This document shows, one piece after another, positions 43,382 through 53,707 of a stretch of 64,000 bases of DNA. Location: positions 1 through 64,000 of the forward strand of contig NZ_JBFAHM010000006.1 in the NCBI RefSeq assembly GCF_040654195.1. Direction: 5' to 3'. The stretch's first letter is position 1. Each line of letters begins with the position of its first letter. The DNA is from Hamadaea sp013361475. Its GTDB lineage: Bacteria > Actinomycetota > Actinomycetes > Mycobacteriales > Micromonosporaceae. The position numbers and the translations under genes were made by a program. The notes under the pieces are model-generated. The model was not told the DNA's origin. It ran no database searches and worked only from the letters and a program-made list of their open reading frames with translations.

Positions 43382-43447
43382 AACGGGAAGCGCCCAACGG
43401 GAAGCGCCCAACGGGAAGCGCCCAACGGGAAGCGCCCGCCGGGAAGC
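43376..43447. repeat. 14-bp tandem repeat abutting family-1 copy F
   Basis: About five units of AACGGGAAGCGCCC run directly on from the palindrome's outer arm AACGCCC, and the last units are degenerate. The array forms part of the region upstream of aspS. Confidence 0.9.
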
Positions 43448-43488
43448 GTCCGACAGGGCGCCCCAACGAAAACGGGAGGAGCGGTCGG

Positions 43489-44985
43489 TCAGCGGGCGCC
43501 GGTCAGCACCTCCGCCGCCGCCCGCCCGCACACCGGGGCCGATCCGAAGGTCGCCACGTGCATGGAACCCACCGGTTCGCCGCCCGGTACGCCCATCTCG
43601 ACGACGTAGGCGTCCGGCCGCTCGGCCAGCGCCGTACGCAGTGCGGTCGACAGCCAGTCGTGGCGGTGCGCGTCGCGTACGACCAGGACCAGGGGGCGCC
43701 CGGAGGCCGCCTGCAACGCCGCCGGAAGGCCACCGTTACGGGCCGCGGCCGCGTCCAGACGCTCCACTGTGGTCCCCGGCAGGATCTCGGCGAGCGGCCC
43801 CCCGACACCCCACGGCGTGGCGGCGTCGACCGCGAGGTTGACCGAGGTGGTGAACTCCACGACGTGAGCCGGCTTCATCAGCGGCTCCGCCGACGGCGCC
43901 CGCCACGTGCGTACGGCGCGGCGGGCTGCCTCCAGACCCGGCCGGCCGCCACCCGCGTGCCACCGGGCGGCGGCTTCCTGGCGCACGGTCGCCCGCGCGG
44001 CCGACCACGAGGCGAGGGCCGCGACTCGTCCAGCGGCTTCGGCCAGCCGCTCCTCGGTGAGCGTTCCATCGTGGACGGCCTGCACGAGGGCGTCCCGCAG
44101 CAGGATCGCGGTCGCCTCGTCGGCCGTTTCGCCGCCCACACAGACGGCGTCGACCCCGGCCGCGATCGCACGCACGACGGCCCCGGCCAGCCCGTACTGC
44201 GCGTTGATCGGCGCCATCTCGATGCCGTCGGTGACCACGAGACCCGTGAAGCCCAGCTCGGTGCGAAGCAGGTCCATCACGGGCGCGCTCAAGGTAGCGG
44301 GAACCGCCGGGTCCAGGGCCGGGAGCAGGACGTGCGCCGTCATGATCGACTGCGTACCGGCCTCGATCGCGGCCCGAAAGGGGGCCAGTTCCAGGCGAGC
44401 CAGCCGCTCGCGATCGGCGTGCACGATCGGCAGGCCGTGGTGGGAGTCCACATCGGTGTCCCCGTGCCCGGGAAAGTGCTTCGCACACGCTGCCACGCCG
44501 CTGGACTGCAGTCCGCGTACCCAGGCGGCGGTGTGCCGGGAGACCAGATCCGGGTCGGCGCCGAACGAGCGCACCCCGATCACGGGGTTGTCCGGATTGT
44601 TGTTGACGTCCGCCGTGGGCGCGTAGTTCAGCGTGATCCCGGCCGCGGCGAGCTGGTCGCCGATGTCGGCCGCGACCGACGCCGTCAGCTCCGGGTCGTC
44701 GGCCGCGCCGAGCGCGTGATTGCCGGGCCGCGTGCTGCCGCTGCCGATCTCTATTCGCGTGACGTCGCCGGACTCCTCGTCGAGGGCGATCACCACGGCG
44801 GGATTGTGTGCGCGCAACGCGGCGCTGAGGGCGGCGAGCTGGTCGAGGTCGACGATGTTGCGCCCGAACAGCGCCACACCGCCGAGACCCTCGTCCAGCC
44901 GCCGCCTCAGCCACTCCGGCGGCGTCACACCGACGAACCCGGGCTGAAGCACCCCGTCCGCCCAGATACGAACCTGGTCTGCCAT
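43489..44985 (-). CDS. Glycoside hydrolase family 3, NagZ-like beta-N-acetylhexosaminidase
   Basis: The 498-residue protein has the NagZ loop KHFPGHGDTDVDSHHGLP and the nucleophile Asp in GLVVTDGIEMAPI. This GH3 subclass removes N-acetylglucosamine from muropeptides during cell-wall recycling. There is no signal peptide, so it is likely cytosolic. A C-terminal region of about 130 residues, beyond the minimal NagZ length, forms an extra GH3-type domain. The spacer ahead of its ATG is AT-rich and probably contains the promoter. Confidence 0.9.
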   Translation of the reverse strand: MADQVRIWADGVLQPGFVGVTPPEWLRRRLDEGLGGVALFGRNIVDLDQLAALSAALRAHNPAVVIALDEESGDVTRIEIGSGSTRPGNHALGAADDPELTASVAADIGDQLAAAGITLNYAPTADVNNNPDNPVIGVRSFGADPDLVSRHTAAWVRGLQSSGVAACAKHFPGHGDTDVDSHHGLPIVHADRERLARLELAPFRAAIEAGTQSIMTAHVLLPALDPAVPATLSAPVMDLLRTELGFTGLVVTDGIEMAPINAQYGLAGAVVRAIAAGVDAVCVGGETADEATAILLRDALVQAVHDGTLTEERLAEAAGRVAALASWSAARATVRQEAAARWHAGGGRPGLEAARRAVRTWRAPSAEPLMKPAHVVEFTTSVNLAVDAATPWGVGGPLAEILPGTTVERLDAAAARNGGLPAALQAASGRPLVLVVRDAHRHDWLSTALRTALAERPDAYVVEMGVPGGEPVGSMHVATFGSAPVCGRAAAEVLTGAR

Positions 44986-45032
44986 GGAAGGCAGACTAAT
45001 CTTTAGGTTTCTTTATTGTAAGTGGTCTCCCG

Positions 45033-46370
45033 TCATACGATCGGTCCGGAAACCGTCGGATACCGATCCTCTGCGGGCGGGTTCCAGGTCAGCGCGTCGG
45101 CTGCGGCCTGGTCTCCGGACCGAATGTCCTTCACGGAGTCGCCGTCCGGCCCGCTGAACCAGACGAACGGGATGCCACGCCGTTCGGCGTACCGGATCTG
45201 CTTGCCGAACTTGGCCGCGGACGGCGACACCTCCACCGCGAGACCGCGGGCCCGCAGCGAGGCCGCGGTCCGCATGGCCGCGGCCCGGTCCTCCTCCGCG
45301 GTCAGCGCGATCAGGACGCAGGTCGGTACGCCACGCGAAGCGGTCAGCGCGTTCTGTCCGAACAGGACGCCGAGCAGCCGGGACAGCCCGATCGAGATGC
45401 CCACGCCGGGATAGCGGTCGTCGCCGGAGCTGGCCAGGTTGTCGTAGCGGCCGCCGGAGCAGACCGAGCCGAAGCGCTCGTAGCCCGCCAGCTGGGTCTC
45501 GTAGACCGTGCCGGTGTAGTAGTCGAGACCACGGGCGATCTTCAGCTCGGCCCGGCACAGGCCGGGCGCGTGCGCGGCGGCCGTCTCGACCACCGCGACC
45601 AGTTCGGCGAGGCCCTCGTCGAGCAGCGGATCGGTGACCCCGAGCTTGGCCACCTGCTCGGCGAACGAGCCGTCCTCGGCGGAGATCTCGGCCAGCGCGA
45701 GGCAGGCGTTCGCCTGCGCCTCGCTCACGCCCCCGGCGACCAGCTCCGCCAGTACACCCTTCGGCCCGATCTTGTCGAGCTTGTCGACGATCCGCATGGT
45801 CTCCATCGGGTCGGCCAGGCCGAGCCCGCGGTAGAAGCCCTCCAGGATCTTGCGGTTGTTGACCTGGATGGTCGCCTTGGGCAGCGGCAGTTCGGCGAAG
45901 ACGTCCCCGATCACCAGCGGGATCTCGGCCTCGTAGTGGGCCGGCAGGGTGTCCCGGTCGACGATGTCGATGTCGCATTGGTAGAACTCGCGGTACCGGC
46001 CCTCCTGCGGCCGCTCGCCACGCCAGACCTTCTGGATCTGGTAGCGCCGGAACGGGAACTGCAGCTTGCCGGCGTTCTCCAGCACGTACCGGGCGAACGG
46101 AACGGTCAGGTCGAAGTGCAGGCCGAGCTGGGCGTCACCGGCCCCACGGGGCTCCTCCGCCTCCGCCTGCAGGCGGCGCAGCAGGTAGACCTCCTTGGAG
46201 GTCTCACCCTTGCTGAGCAGCGTGTCGAGCGGCTCGACCGCCCGGGTCTCGATCGAGGCGAAGCCGTGCAGCTCGAAGACGCGCCGGATGCGGTCCAGGA
46301 AGTACTGCTCGACGACTCGGTTGGCCGGCGACCACTCGGGGAAGCCGGACAACGGCATGATCTTGCTCAT
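45033..46370 (-). CDS. hisS: Histidyl-tRNA synthetase
   Basis: The 445-residue class II synthetase has HFDLTVPFARYV and KVWRGERPQEGRYREFYQCD (motif 2). The histidine A motif is RGLDYYTGTVYE, and motif 3 is VGISIGLSRLLG. A C-terminal anticodon-binding domain follows. It charges tRNA-His. ATG 46370 has AGGAG about ten bases upstream. The frame to 46697 is unsupported. Confidence 0.96.
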   Translation of the reverse strand: MSKIMPLSGFPEWSPANRVVEQYFLDRIRRVFELHGFASIETRAVEPLDTLLSKGETSKEVYLLRRLQAEAEEPRGAGDAQLGLHFDLTVPFARYVLENAGKLQFPFRRYQIQKVWRGERPQEGRYREFYQCDIDIVDRDTLPAHYEAEIPLVIGDVFAELPLPKATIQVNNRKILEGFYRGLGLADPMETMRIVDKLDKIGPKGVLAELVAGGVSEAQANACLALAEISAEDGSFAEQVAKLGVTDPLLDEGLAELVAVVETAAAHAPGLCRAELKIARGLDYYTGTVYETQLAGYERFGSVCSGGRYDNLASSGDDRYPGVGISIGLSRLLGVLFGQNALTASRGVPTCVLIALTAEEDRAAAMRTAASLRARGLAVEVSPSAAKFGKQIRYAERRGIPFVWFSGPDGDSVKDIRSGDQAAADALTWNPPAEDRYPTVSGPIV

Positions 46371-46395
46371 TTCTCGCAAAGCTCCTGTCGAAGTC

Positions 46396-47142
46396 TTAGA
46401 AGCCGCGTTTCGGCGCGCTGAGCCCGTCGGGTCGGGCCGCCGCCCTCCCGGCTGACGCCGGATCGAGCGGGGGCCGACGCAGACCGGCATCCCGGAGGTA
46501 GGGATTGGTGGCGCGCTCGCGGCCGATGGTCGTGGCGGGACCGTGGCCGGGCAGCACGACTGTGGTGTCGTCGAGCGGCAGGACCTTGTCCCGCAGGCTC
46601 GCCCACATCTGCTCCATGCTGCCGCCCGGCAGGTCGGTGCGTCCGATCGAGCCGGCGAACAGGACGTCACCGCTGAAGCACACGGGTTCGTCCGCACTCT
46701 GACTCCGGAACATCACCGACCCGCCGGTATGGCCCGGTGCGTGGTCGACGGCGAGCTCCAAGCCGGCGATCTTGAGCAGCTGGCCGTCGGCCAGTTCGGC
46801 GACGTCGTCGGGTTCGCTCCAGGGCAGGCCGCCGAGCAGCTTGTTCACGTCCATCGAACTCAAGGCCTTGCCCGGGTCCTCGAGCATGTAGCGGTCGTCC
46901 GGGTGCAGGTACGCCGGAACGCCCTTCGCGCCGCAGACCGGGGTCACGGAGAAGGTGTGGTCGAGGTGCCCGTGGGTCAGCAGGACCGCCACCGGGCGCA
47001 GCCGATGCTCGGCGAGAAGATCGTCGAGCCGGGCGGCCACGCCGATGCCCGGGTCGATGACGACGCACTCCTCGCCGGGCCCAGGAGCCACGACGTAGCA
47101 GTTGGTGCCGAAGACGTCCGACGGGAAACCCGCGACGAGCAC
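46396..47142 (-). CDS. MBL-fold metallo-hydrolase (glyoxalase II-like)
   Basis: The 248-residue protein has the metal-binding motif THGHLDHTFS and further ligands in HAPGHTGGSV, SGDVLF and LPGHGP. This is the binuclear zinc site of the metallo-beta-lactamase fold, of the hydroxyacylglutathione/thioester hydrolase type. GTG 47142 has AGAGG eight bases upstream. It lies 26 bases upstream of hisS on the same strand, as in many actinobacteria. Confidence 0.92.
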   Translation of the reverse strand: MLVAGFPSDVFGTNCYVVAPGPGEECVVIDPGIGVAARLDDLLAEHRLRPVAVLLTHGHLDHTFSVTPVCGAKGVPAYLHPDDRYMLEDPGKALSSMDVNKLLGGLPWSEPDDVAELADGQLLKIAGLELAVDHAPGHTGGSVMFRSQSADEPVCFSGDVLFAGSIGRTDLPGGSMEQMWASLRDKVLPLDDTTVVLPGHGPATTIGRERATNPYLRDAGLRRPPLDPASAGRAAARPDGLSAPKRGF

Positions 47143-47325
47143 GTGGCCCACCTCTCTACACTCAGCCGTTTGTCCAGAGCCTATCTGGCACGACACAGCG
47201 ACTTTCCGTACACTCGCACGGACCGTCCGGGACGTGGCGTGGCACACTCCGGTACGAAACGGCTGATTCACCCTGAAATTGGTCCACCCCGGAATTACGG
47301 CGTAGAGACAGGGAGGGGAGCTCTC
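47143..47325. promoter_or_regulatory. Divergent promoter region, MBL hydrolase and cyclophilin-like gene
   Basis: These 183 bases separate genes reading outward. They contain an inverted repeat CCAGA-N5-TCTGG (47174-47188), possibly an operator. Exact promoter boxes were not resolved. GGGAGGGGAG at 47311-47320 is the ribosome site of the rightward gene. Confidence 0.4.
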
Positions 47326-48246
47326 GTGGCTTCCAGCAAGACCCGTGCGCGGAAACTGGCCCGCGCCAAGCTCAACCGGCAACTCGCCCGCCAAGCCGAG
47401 TCGCAGCGGCGAGGCCGGCAGGTCCGGGCCGGGGTCGCCGTGGGTCTCGCCGTACTCCTCGTCGGCGTCGGAACGGCCTGGTTGCTGGGCGCGTTCGACA
47501 AGGACAAGACGCCCACCGCGCAGACCCAGTGCGAGTGGACCAAGCAGGACACCTCCGCCAACCCGGATCTGGCGGACAAGGGCGTCCCGACGACGTCCGG
47601 GCTGCCGGACACCGGCAACGCCACGATGAACCTCGCGCTGGGCACGGGCACCGTCACGGCGACGCTCGACCGGGCCGGAGCCACCTGCGGCGCGGCCAGC
47701 CTGCGCTACCTCGCCGACCAGAACTTCTTCAACGGCACCGCCTGCCACGCGCTGACCCACACCGACGCCGAGGGATACGCCCTCGCCTGCGGCGACCCGT
47801 CCGGCAAGGGCACCGGAGGGGTGGCGTACACGTTCTTCTCCGAGCAGCCGGCCCCGGAGGCCACCGCCAGCGCGGCCCCGTCCGCGAGCGCTTCGGCCGC
47901 CCCCAGCACCCTGCGCTTCTACCAGGCCGGGACCGTCGTCATGGAGCCGGCCGTCAGCGGCAGCCAGTTCCGGATCTTCTACAAGGACTCGACGGTCGAC
48001 TCCGCGGTGCACAACTACTCCGTGGTCGGCCAGGTCAGCTCCGGGCTGAACGTGATCGAGGGGATCGCCAAGGCCGGGACCGTCGCCAACGACTCCGGCG
48101 CCGACGTGAAGCCGAAGACCGACGTCAAGATCCAGACGTTGACGGTGACCGACACCCAGCCGACCACCGAACCCACCGGTTCGGCCGCGCCGAGCGGATC
48201 GGCGGCGCCGACCGCCTCCGCGTCGCCCTCCGCGTCCGCCAGCTAG
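47326..48246 (+). CDS. Cyclophilin-like membrane protein, probably catalytically inactive
   Basis: The 306-residue protein has a basic N-terminus, one TM helix (residues 34-54), and an outer cyclophilin-like domain with GDPSGKGTGGVAY. At the position where active cyclophilins have CHR, this protein has CHA (H141, A142), so the catalytic arginine is missing. The F/L-Q active-site pattern is also altered. The C-terminus is a Ser/Ala/Pro-rich tail. GTG 47326 is used. It is followed by a canonical paralogue 46 bases later. Confidence 0.88.
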   Translation: MASSKTRARKLARAKLNRQLARQAESQRRGRQVRAGVAVGLAVLLVGVGTAWLLGAFDKDKTPTAQTQCEWTKQDTSANPDLADKGVPTTSGLPDTGNATMNLALGTGTVTATLDRAGATCGAASLRYLADQNFFNGTACHALTHTDAEGYALACGDPSGKGTGGVAYTFFSEQPAPEATASAAPSASASAAPSTLRFYQAGTVVMEPAVSGSQFRIFYKDSTVDSAVHNYSVVGQVSSGLNVIEGIAKAGTVANDSGADVKPKTDVKIQTLTVTDTQPTTEPTGSAAPSGSAAPTASASPSASAS

Positions 48247-48292
48247 CCTTTAACCAGCGAGAATCCACCCGACCCGCACGGAGGAAAGCCCC

Positions 48293-49135
48293 ATGACGTC
48301 CACGAGGGAGCGCCAGCGCGCGGCGGCCCGCGCCCGGCTGGAGCGCGAGATGACCACCCGCGCCGAGGGAGCGCGCAAGCGCCGGCAGCGCAACGCGTAC
48401 ATCGGAGCGGGTCTGGCGGTGCTGATCCTCATCGGCGGCGGCACCTGGCTGGGCGTCAGCGTGCTGGGCAAGGACAAGAAGACCGACACCCCCGCCGCGG
48501 CGCCGTCGGGCTGCCAGTGGCTGCCGGACGCCGACACGGCGTCGAACCCGAACCTCAAGGACGTCGGCATGCCGGCGACCGACGTTCCGAAGTCGGGCAA
48601 GCAGCTGCTCACGCTGAACACGACTCAGGGCAAGATCGAGATCGAGATGAACGTGACCGACGCGCCCTGCACCTCGGCCGCGATCGCGTACCTGACCGAC
48701 AAGAAGTTCTACGACAACACCAAGTGCCACCGGATGGTGACCGAGGGCTTCAAGATCCTCCAGTGCGGCGACCCGAGCGCCACCGGCTCCGGCGGGCCGA
48801 CCTTCAAGTACGCCGAGGAGAACCTCCCCACCGGCCAGAACCCGGCGTACGAGCGGGGTGTCGTGGCGATGGCCAAGACGCAGAGCCCGAGCTCGACCGG
48901 TAGTCAGTTCTTCCTCGTCGACGCCGACATCCCACTGTCGGACGGGCAGACGACGCAGGGCCTGACCGCCGACTACACCGTGCTCGGCAAGATCGTCACC
49001 GGCCTCGACGTGCTGGACAAGGTGATCAAGGCCGGCGCCGTCGGCGAGGACGGCAAGACGGCGGCCGGCGACGGCAAGCCGAAGCTGGAAGTGAAGATCA
49101 CGTCGGCGACGGTCGGCGCGGTCCAGGCCTCCTGA
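48293..49135 (+). CDS. Cyclophilin-type peptidyl-prolyl isomerase, membrane-anchored
   Basis: The 280-residue protein has a basic cytosolic start, a TM helix (residues 35-57), and a cyclophilin domain with the catalytic CHRMV (H146, R147), CGDPSATGSGGP and SQFFLVDAD. It should accelerate proline isomerisation of proteins at the outer membrane face. The ATG at 48293 has GGAGG nine bases upstream. It is the functional-looking partner of the gene upstream. Confidence 0.93.
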   Translation: MTSTRERQRAAARARLEREMTTRAEGARKRRQRNAYIGAGLAVLILIGGGTWLGVSVLGKDKKTDTPAAAPSGCQWLPDADTASNPNLKDVGMPATDVPKSGKQLLTLNTTQGKIEIEMNVTDAPCTSAAIAYLTDKKFYDNTKCHRMVTEGFKILQCGDPSATGSGGPTFKYAEENLPTGQNPAYERGVVAMAKTQSPSSTGSQFFLVDADIPLSDGQTTQGLTADYTVLGKIVTGLDVLDKVIKAGAVGEDGKTAAGDGKPKLEVKITSATVGAVQAS

Positions 49136-49139
49136 CACT

Positions 49140-49183
49140 CAGCGAAAGGGCCGCCCTCCTCACGGAGGGCGGCCCTTTCGCTG
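49140..49183. terminator. Bidirectional hairpin terminator between cyclophilin and rel genes
   Basis: A 20-bp perfect stem (49140-49159 with 49164-49183), CAGCGAAAGGGCCGCCCTCC and its complement, has a four-base loop. It is centred between the convergent cyclophilin and rel stops. Confidence 0.88.
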
Positions 49184-49195
49184 TGCTGAGACGGA

Positions 49196-51640
<2,445 letters not shown>

Positions 51641-51779
51641 CAGGCCGCTCCTCACACCTCGCCAGGGTGCCCGCCGCCATTCGGCGATCCCCTCGCAAGG
51701 AGACCATCTTACCTAGCGGACGGGCCACTTCCAGGGGTCAGAACACCCGGGCGGCGCTCGGCAATCCCTGCGACGGGCG

Positions 51780-52361
51780 TCACACCGTCCAGAGGGCGTG
51801 CACTTGCCGTCCCGGCAGTCGCTTGCGCCCCTCCAGGAACGCCAGCTCCATGAGCACCGTGAAACCGACGACCTCGCCACCGGCCCGCTCGACCAGGTCC
51901 ACCGTCGCCTCGGCGGTCCCACCCGTCGCCAGCACGTCGTCGACGACCACTACGCGCTGACCGGCCACGAAGGCGTCCTCGGAGACCTCCAGGACGGCCT
52001 GGCCGTACTCGAGGTCGTAGGCGGCCGAATGAGCCACCCGGGGCAGCTTTCCGGCCTTCCGGACAGCCACCACACCCACGCGGGCGGCGTACGCGACGGC
52101 AGCGGCGATCACGAAGCCCCGGGCCTCCACGCCCACCACGGTGTCGAAGGTGAGCCGACCGTCGGAGTCCGTGTAGTGCTCGACGATCGCGTCGATCACC
52201 GCGTGGAACCGCTCCCCGTCGGCGAACAGCGGCGTCAGGTCCTTGAACTGGATCCCCGGCTTCGGGAAGTCGGCCACGTTCACGACCCCACCGGCGACCA
52301 GCTCCGCCGTCTCGGGGCCGCTGTCGCCCCGGTGCTCCACGATCTCCGTCACGCGCTCCAC
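51780..52361 (-). CDS. apt: Adenine phosphoribosyltransferase
   Basis: The 193-residue protein has the PRPP-binding motif VVVVDDVLATGGTA and the substrate-loop region FPKPGIQFKDLTPLF. It salvages adenine to AMP. It follows secF across the intergenic palindrome and precedes rel. The frame starts at 52361. Confidence 0.95.
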   Translation of the reverse strand: MERVTEIVEHRGDSGPETAELVAGGVVNVADFPKPGIQFKDLTPLFADGERFHAVIDAIVEHYTDSDGRLTFDTVVGVEARGFVIAAAVAYAARVGVVAVRKAGKLPRVAHSAAYDLEYGQAVLEVSEDAFVAGQRVVVVDDVLATGGTAEATVDLVERAGGEVVGFTVLMELAFLEGRKRLPGRQVHALWTV

Positions 52362-52411
52362 TCTAGGGTGTGCCTCTCCCCGCCATAGCAGCGGCTACGG
52401 CCCTTCCACGC

Positions 52412-52488
52412 CATGATCGTTGCGCCGGCCATGCTGCATAGCCGGGCATTTCGCGGCCGGAAACAGCTTGGCTGACGCAATGATCATG
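52412..52488. repeat. Palindromic repeat family 2, copy 2
   Basis: A 77-bp inverted repeat (CATGATCGTTGCGCCGGCC on the left and GGCTGACGCAATGATCATG on the right). Read on the minus strand its loop matches that of copy 1, so the two copies are in opposite orientation. It lies between the apt start and the secF terminator. Confidence 0.92.
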
Positions 52489-52527
52489 CGAACGCCCACC
52501 GGGCCGAGCGGCCTGGTGGGCGTTCGC
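52488..52527 (-). terminator. Hairpin terminator downstream of secF
   Basis: A perfect 13-bp stem, GCGAACGCCCACC (52488-52500) and GGTGGGCGTTCGC (52515-52527), with a 14-base loop starts about 13 bases past the secF stop. No U-tract is present. Confidence 0.8.
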
Positions 52528-52539
52528 GAGGAACTGCGG

Positions 52540-53706
52540 TCAGCGGCGCTTGGGCGCACCGGGGCGGACGGCCTTACCGCCACCGGACTTGCCACCGGCG
52601 GGCTTGCGACCGGCCGGACGCGCGCCCGGACGCGGCGCGGCGGTGCCGCCGCCTCCCGTGGTGGCCAGCTCCGGCTCCGGGGCGGCCTGGGCCGGCGTAC
52701 CGGCGGCGGCCTTGCTCGCCCCGCTCGCCCGGCGGGCCAGCACCCGCTGCGTGTGCGTGGCGATCTTCGGCTCGAACTCCTTCAGCGTCACCAGGACCGG
52801 CGTCGCGAAGAAGATCGACGAGTACACCGCGGTGCCCATACCGATGAACAGCACCAGGCCGAGGTCCTTCAGGGTGCCCGCGCCGAGCAGGCCGGCCCCG
52901 ATGAACAGCAGACCGCCGACGGGCAGCAGAGCCACCAGACCGGTGTTGATCGACCGCATCAGGGTCTGGTTGACGGCGAGGTTGGCCGCCTCGGCGTATG
53001 TCTGGGTGCTGCTGCCGGTGATCGACCGGGTGTTCTCCTGGACCTTGTCGAACACCACGACGACGTCGTAGAGCGCGAAGCCCAGGATGGTGAGGAAGCC
53101 GATCACGGTGGACGGCGTGACCTCGAACCCGACCAGCGAGTAGACCGCGGCCGCCGCCACCAGGTCGAAGGCCAACGACGCGAGCGCCGCGACGGCCATC
53201 CGCCACTCGAACCGGATGATCAGGAAGATCGTCACGAGGGCGAGGAAGATCGCGAGGCTGAACAGCGCCTTCTCGGTGACCTGCTTGCCCCACGCACCCG
53301 AGACCACGCTGCTGGAGATCTCGTCGACGCCGACGTTGTACTGCTGGGCCAACGCCGTCCGAACCTCGTTCGCCTGCTCGTTGCTCAGCGCCGAGGTCCG
53401 GATCTTGTACGACGGCGTGCCGCCACCGAGGTGCTGGCTGGTGGCGACCTTCGCCTCGGGGTCGACCTTGACGATCTGTTCGCCGACCGCGGTCTGCACG
53501 CTCTCGATCGTGCCGACCTTGGCCGGCACGGTGAACTCCGTGCCGCCGGTGAACTCGATGCCGGACTTGAAGCCCAGCGTGAAGAAGCTGATCAGGGCGA
53601 GCACGAAGACCGCGCCGACGACGCCGAACCAGACCTTCCGCTTGCCGATGATGTTGAGGCCGGCCTCACCGCGGTAGAGGCGAGTCGCAAGTCCCGACTT
53701 GCTCAT
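52540..53706 (-). CDS. secF: Protein translocase accessory subunit SecF
   Basis: The 388-residue membrane protein has a first TM (KVWFGVVGAVFVLALISFF), then the GIEFTGGTEF region, an outer loop (about 60-150) and five more TM helices. VVVVFDKVQENTR is the conserved SecF signature. A basic Gly/Pro-rich cytosolic tail of about 60 residues follows, common in actinobacteria. Its ATG 53706 lies one base past the secD stop. SecF works with SecD to use the proton gradient late in protein export. Confidence 0.96.
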   Translation of the reverse strand: MSKSGLATRLYRGEAGLNIIGKRKVWFGVVGAVFVLALISFFTLGFKSGIEFTGGTEFTVPAKVGTIESVQTAVGEQIVKVDPEAKVATSQHLGGGTPSYKIRTSALSNEQANEVRTALAQQYNVGVDEISSSVVSGAWGKQVTEKALFSLAIFLALVTIFLIIRFEWRMAVAALASLAFDLVAAAAVYSLVGFEVTPSTVIGFLTILGFALYDVVVVFDKVQENTRSITGSSTQTYAEAANLAVNQTLMRSINTGLVALLPVGGLLFIGAGLLGAGTLKDLGLVLFIGMGTAVYSSIFFATPVLVTLKEFEPKIATHTQRVLARRASGASKAAAGTPAQAAPEPELATTGGGGTAAPRPGARPAGRKPAGGKSGGGKAVRPGAPKRR

Positions 53707-53707
53707 G

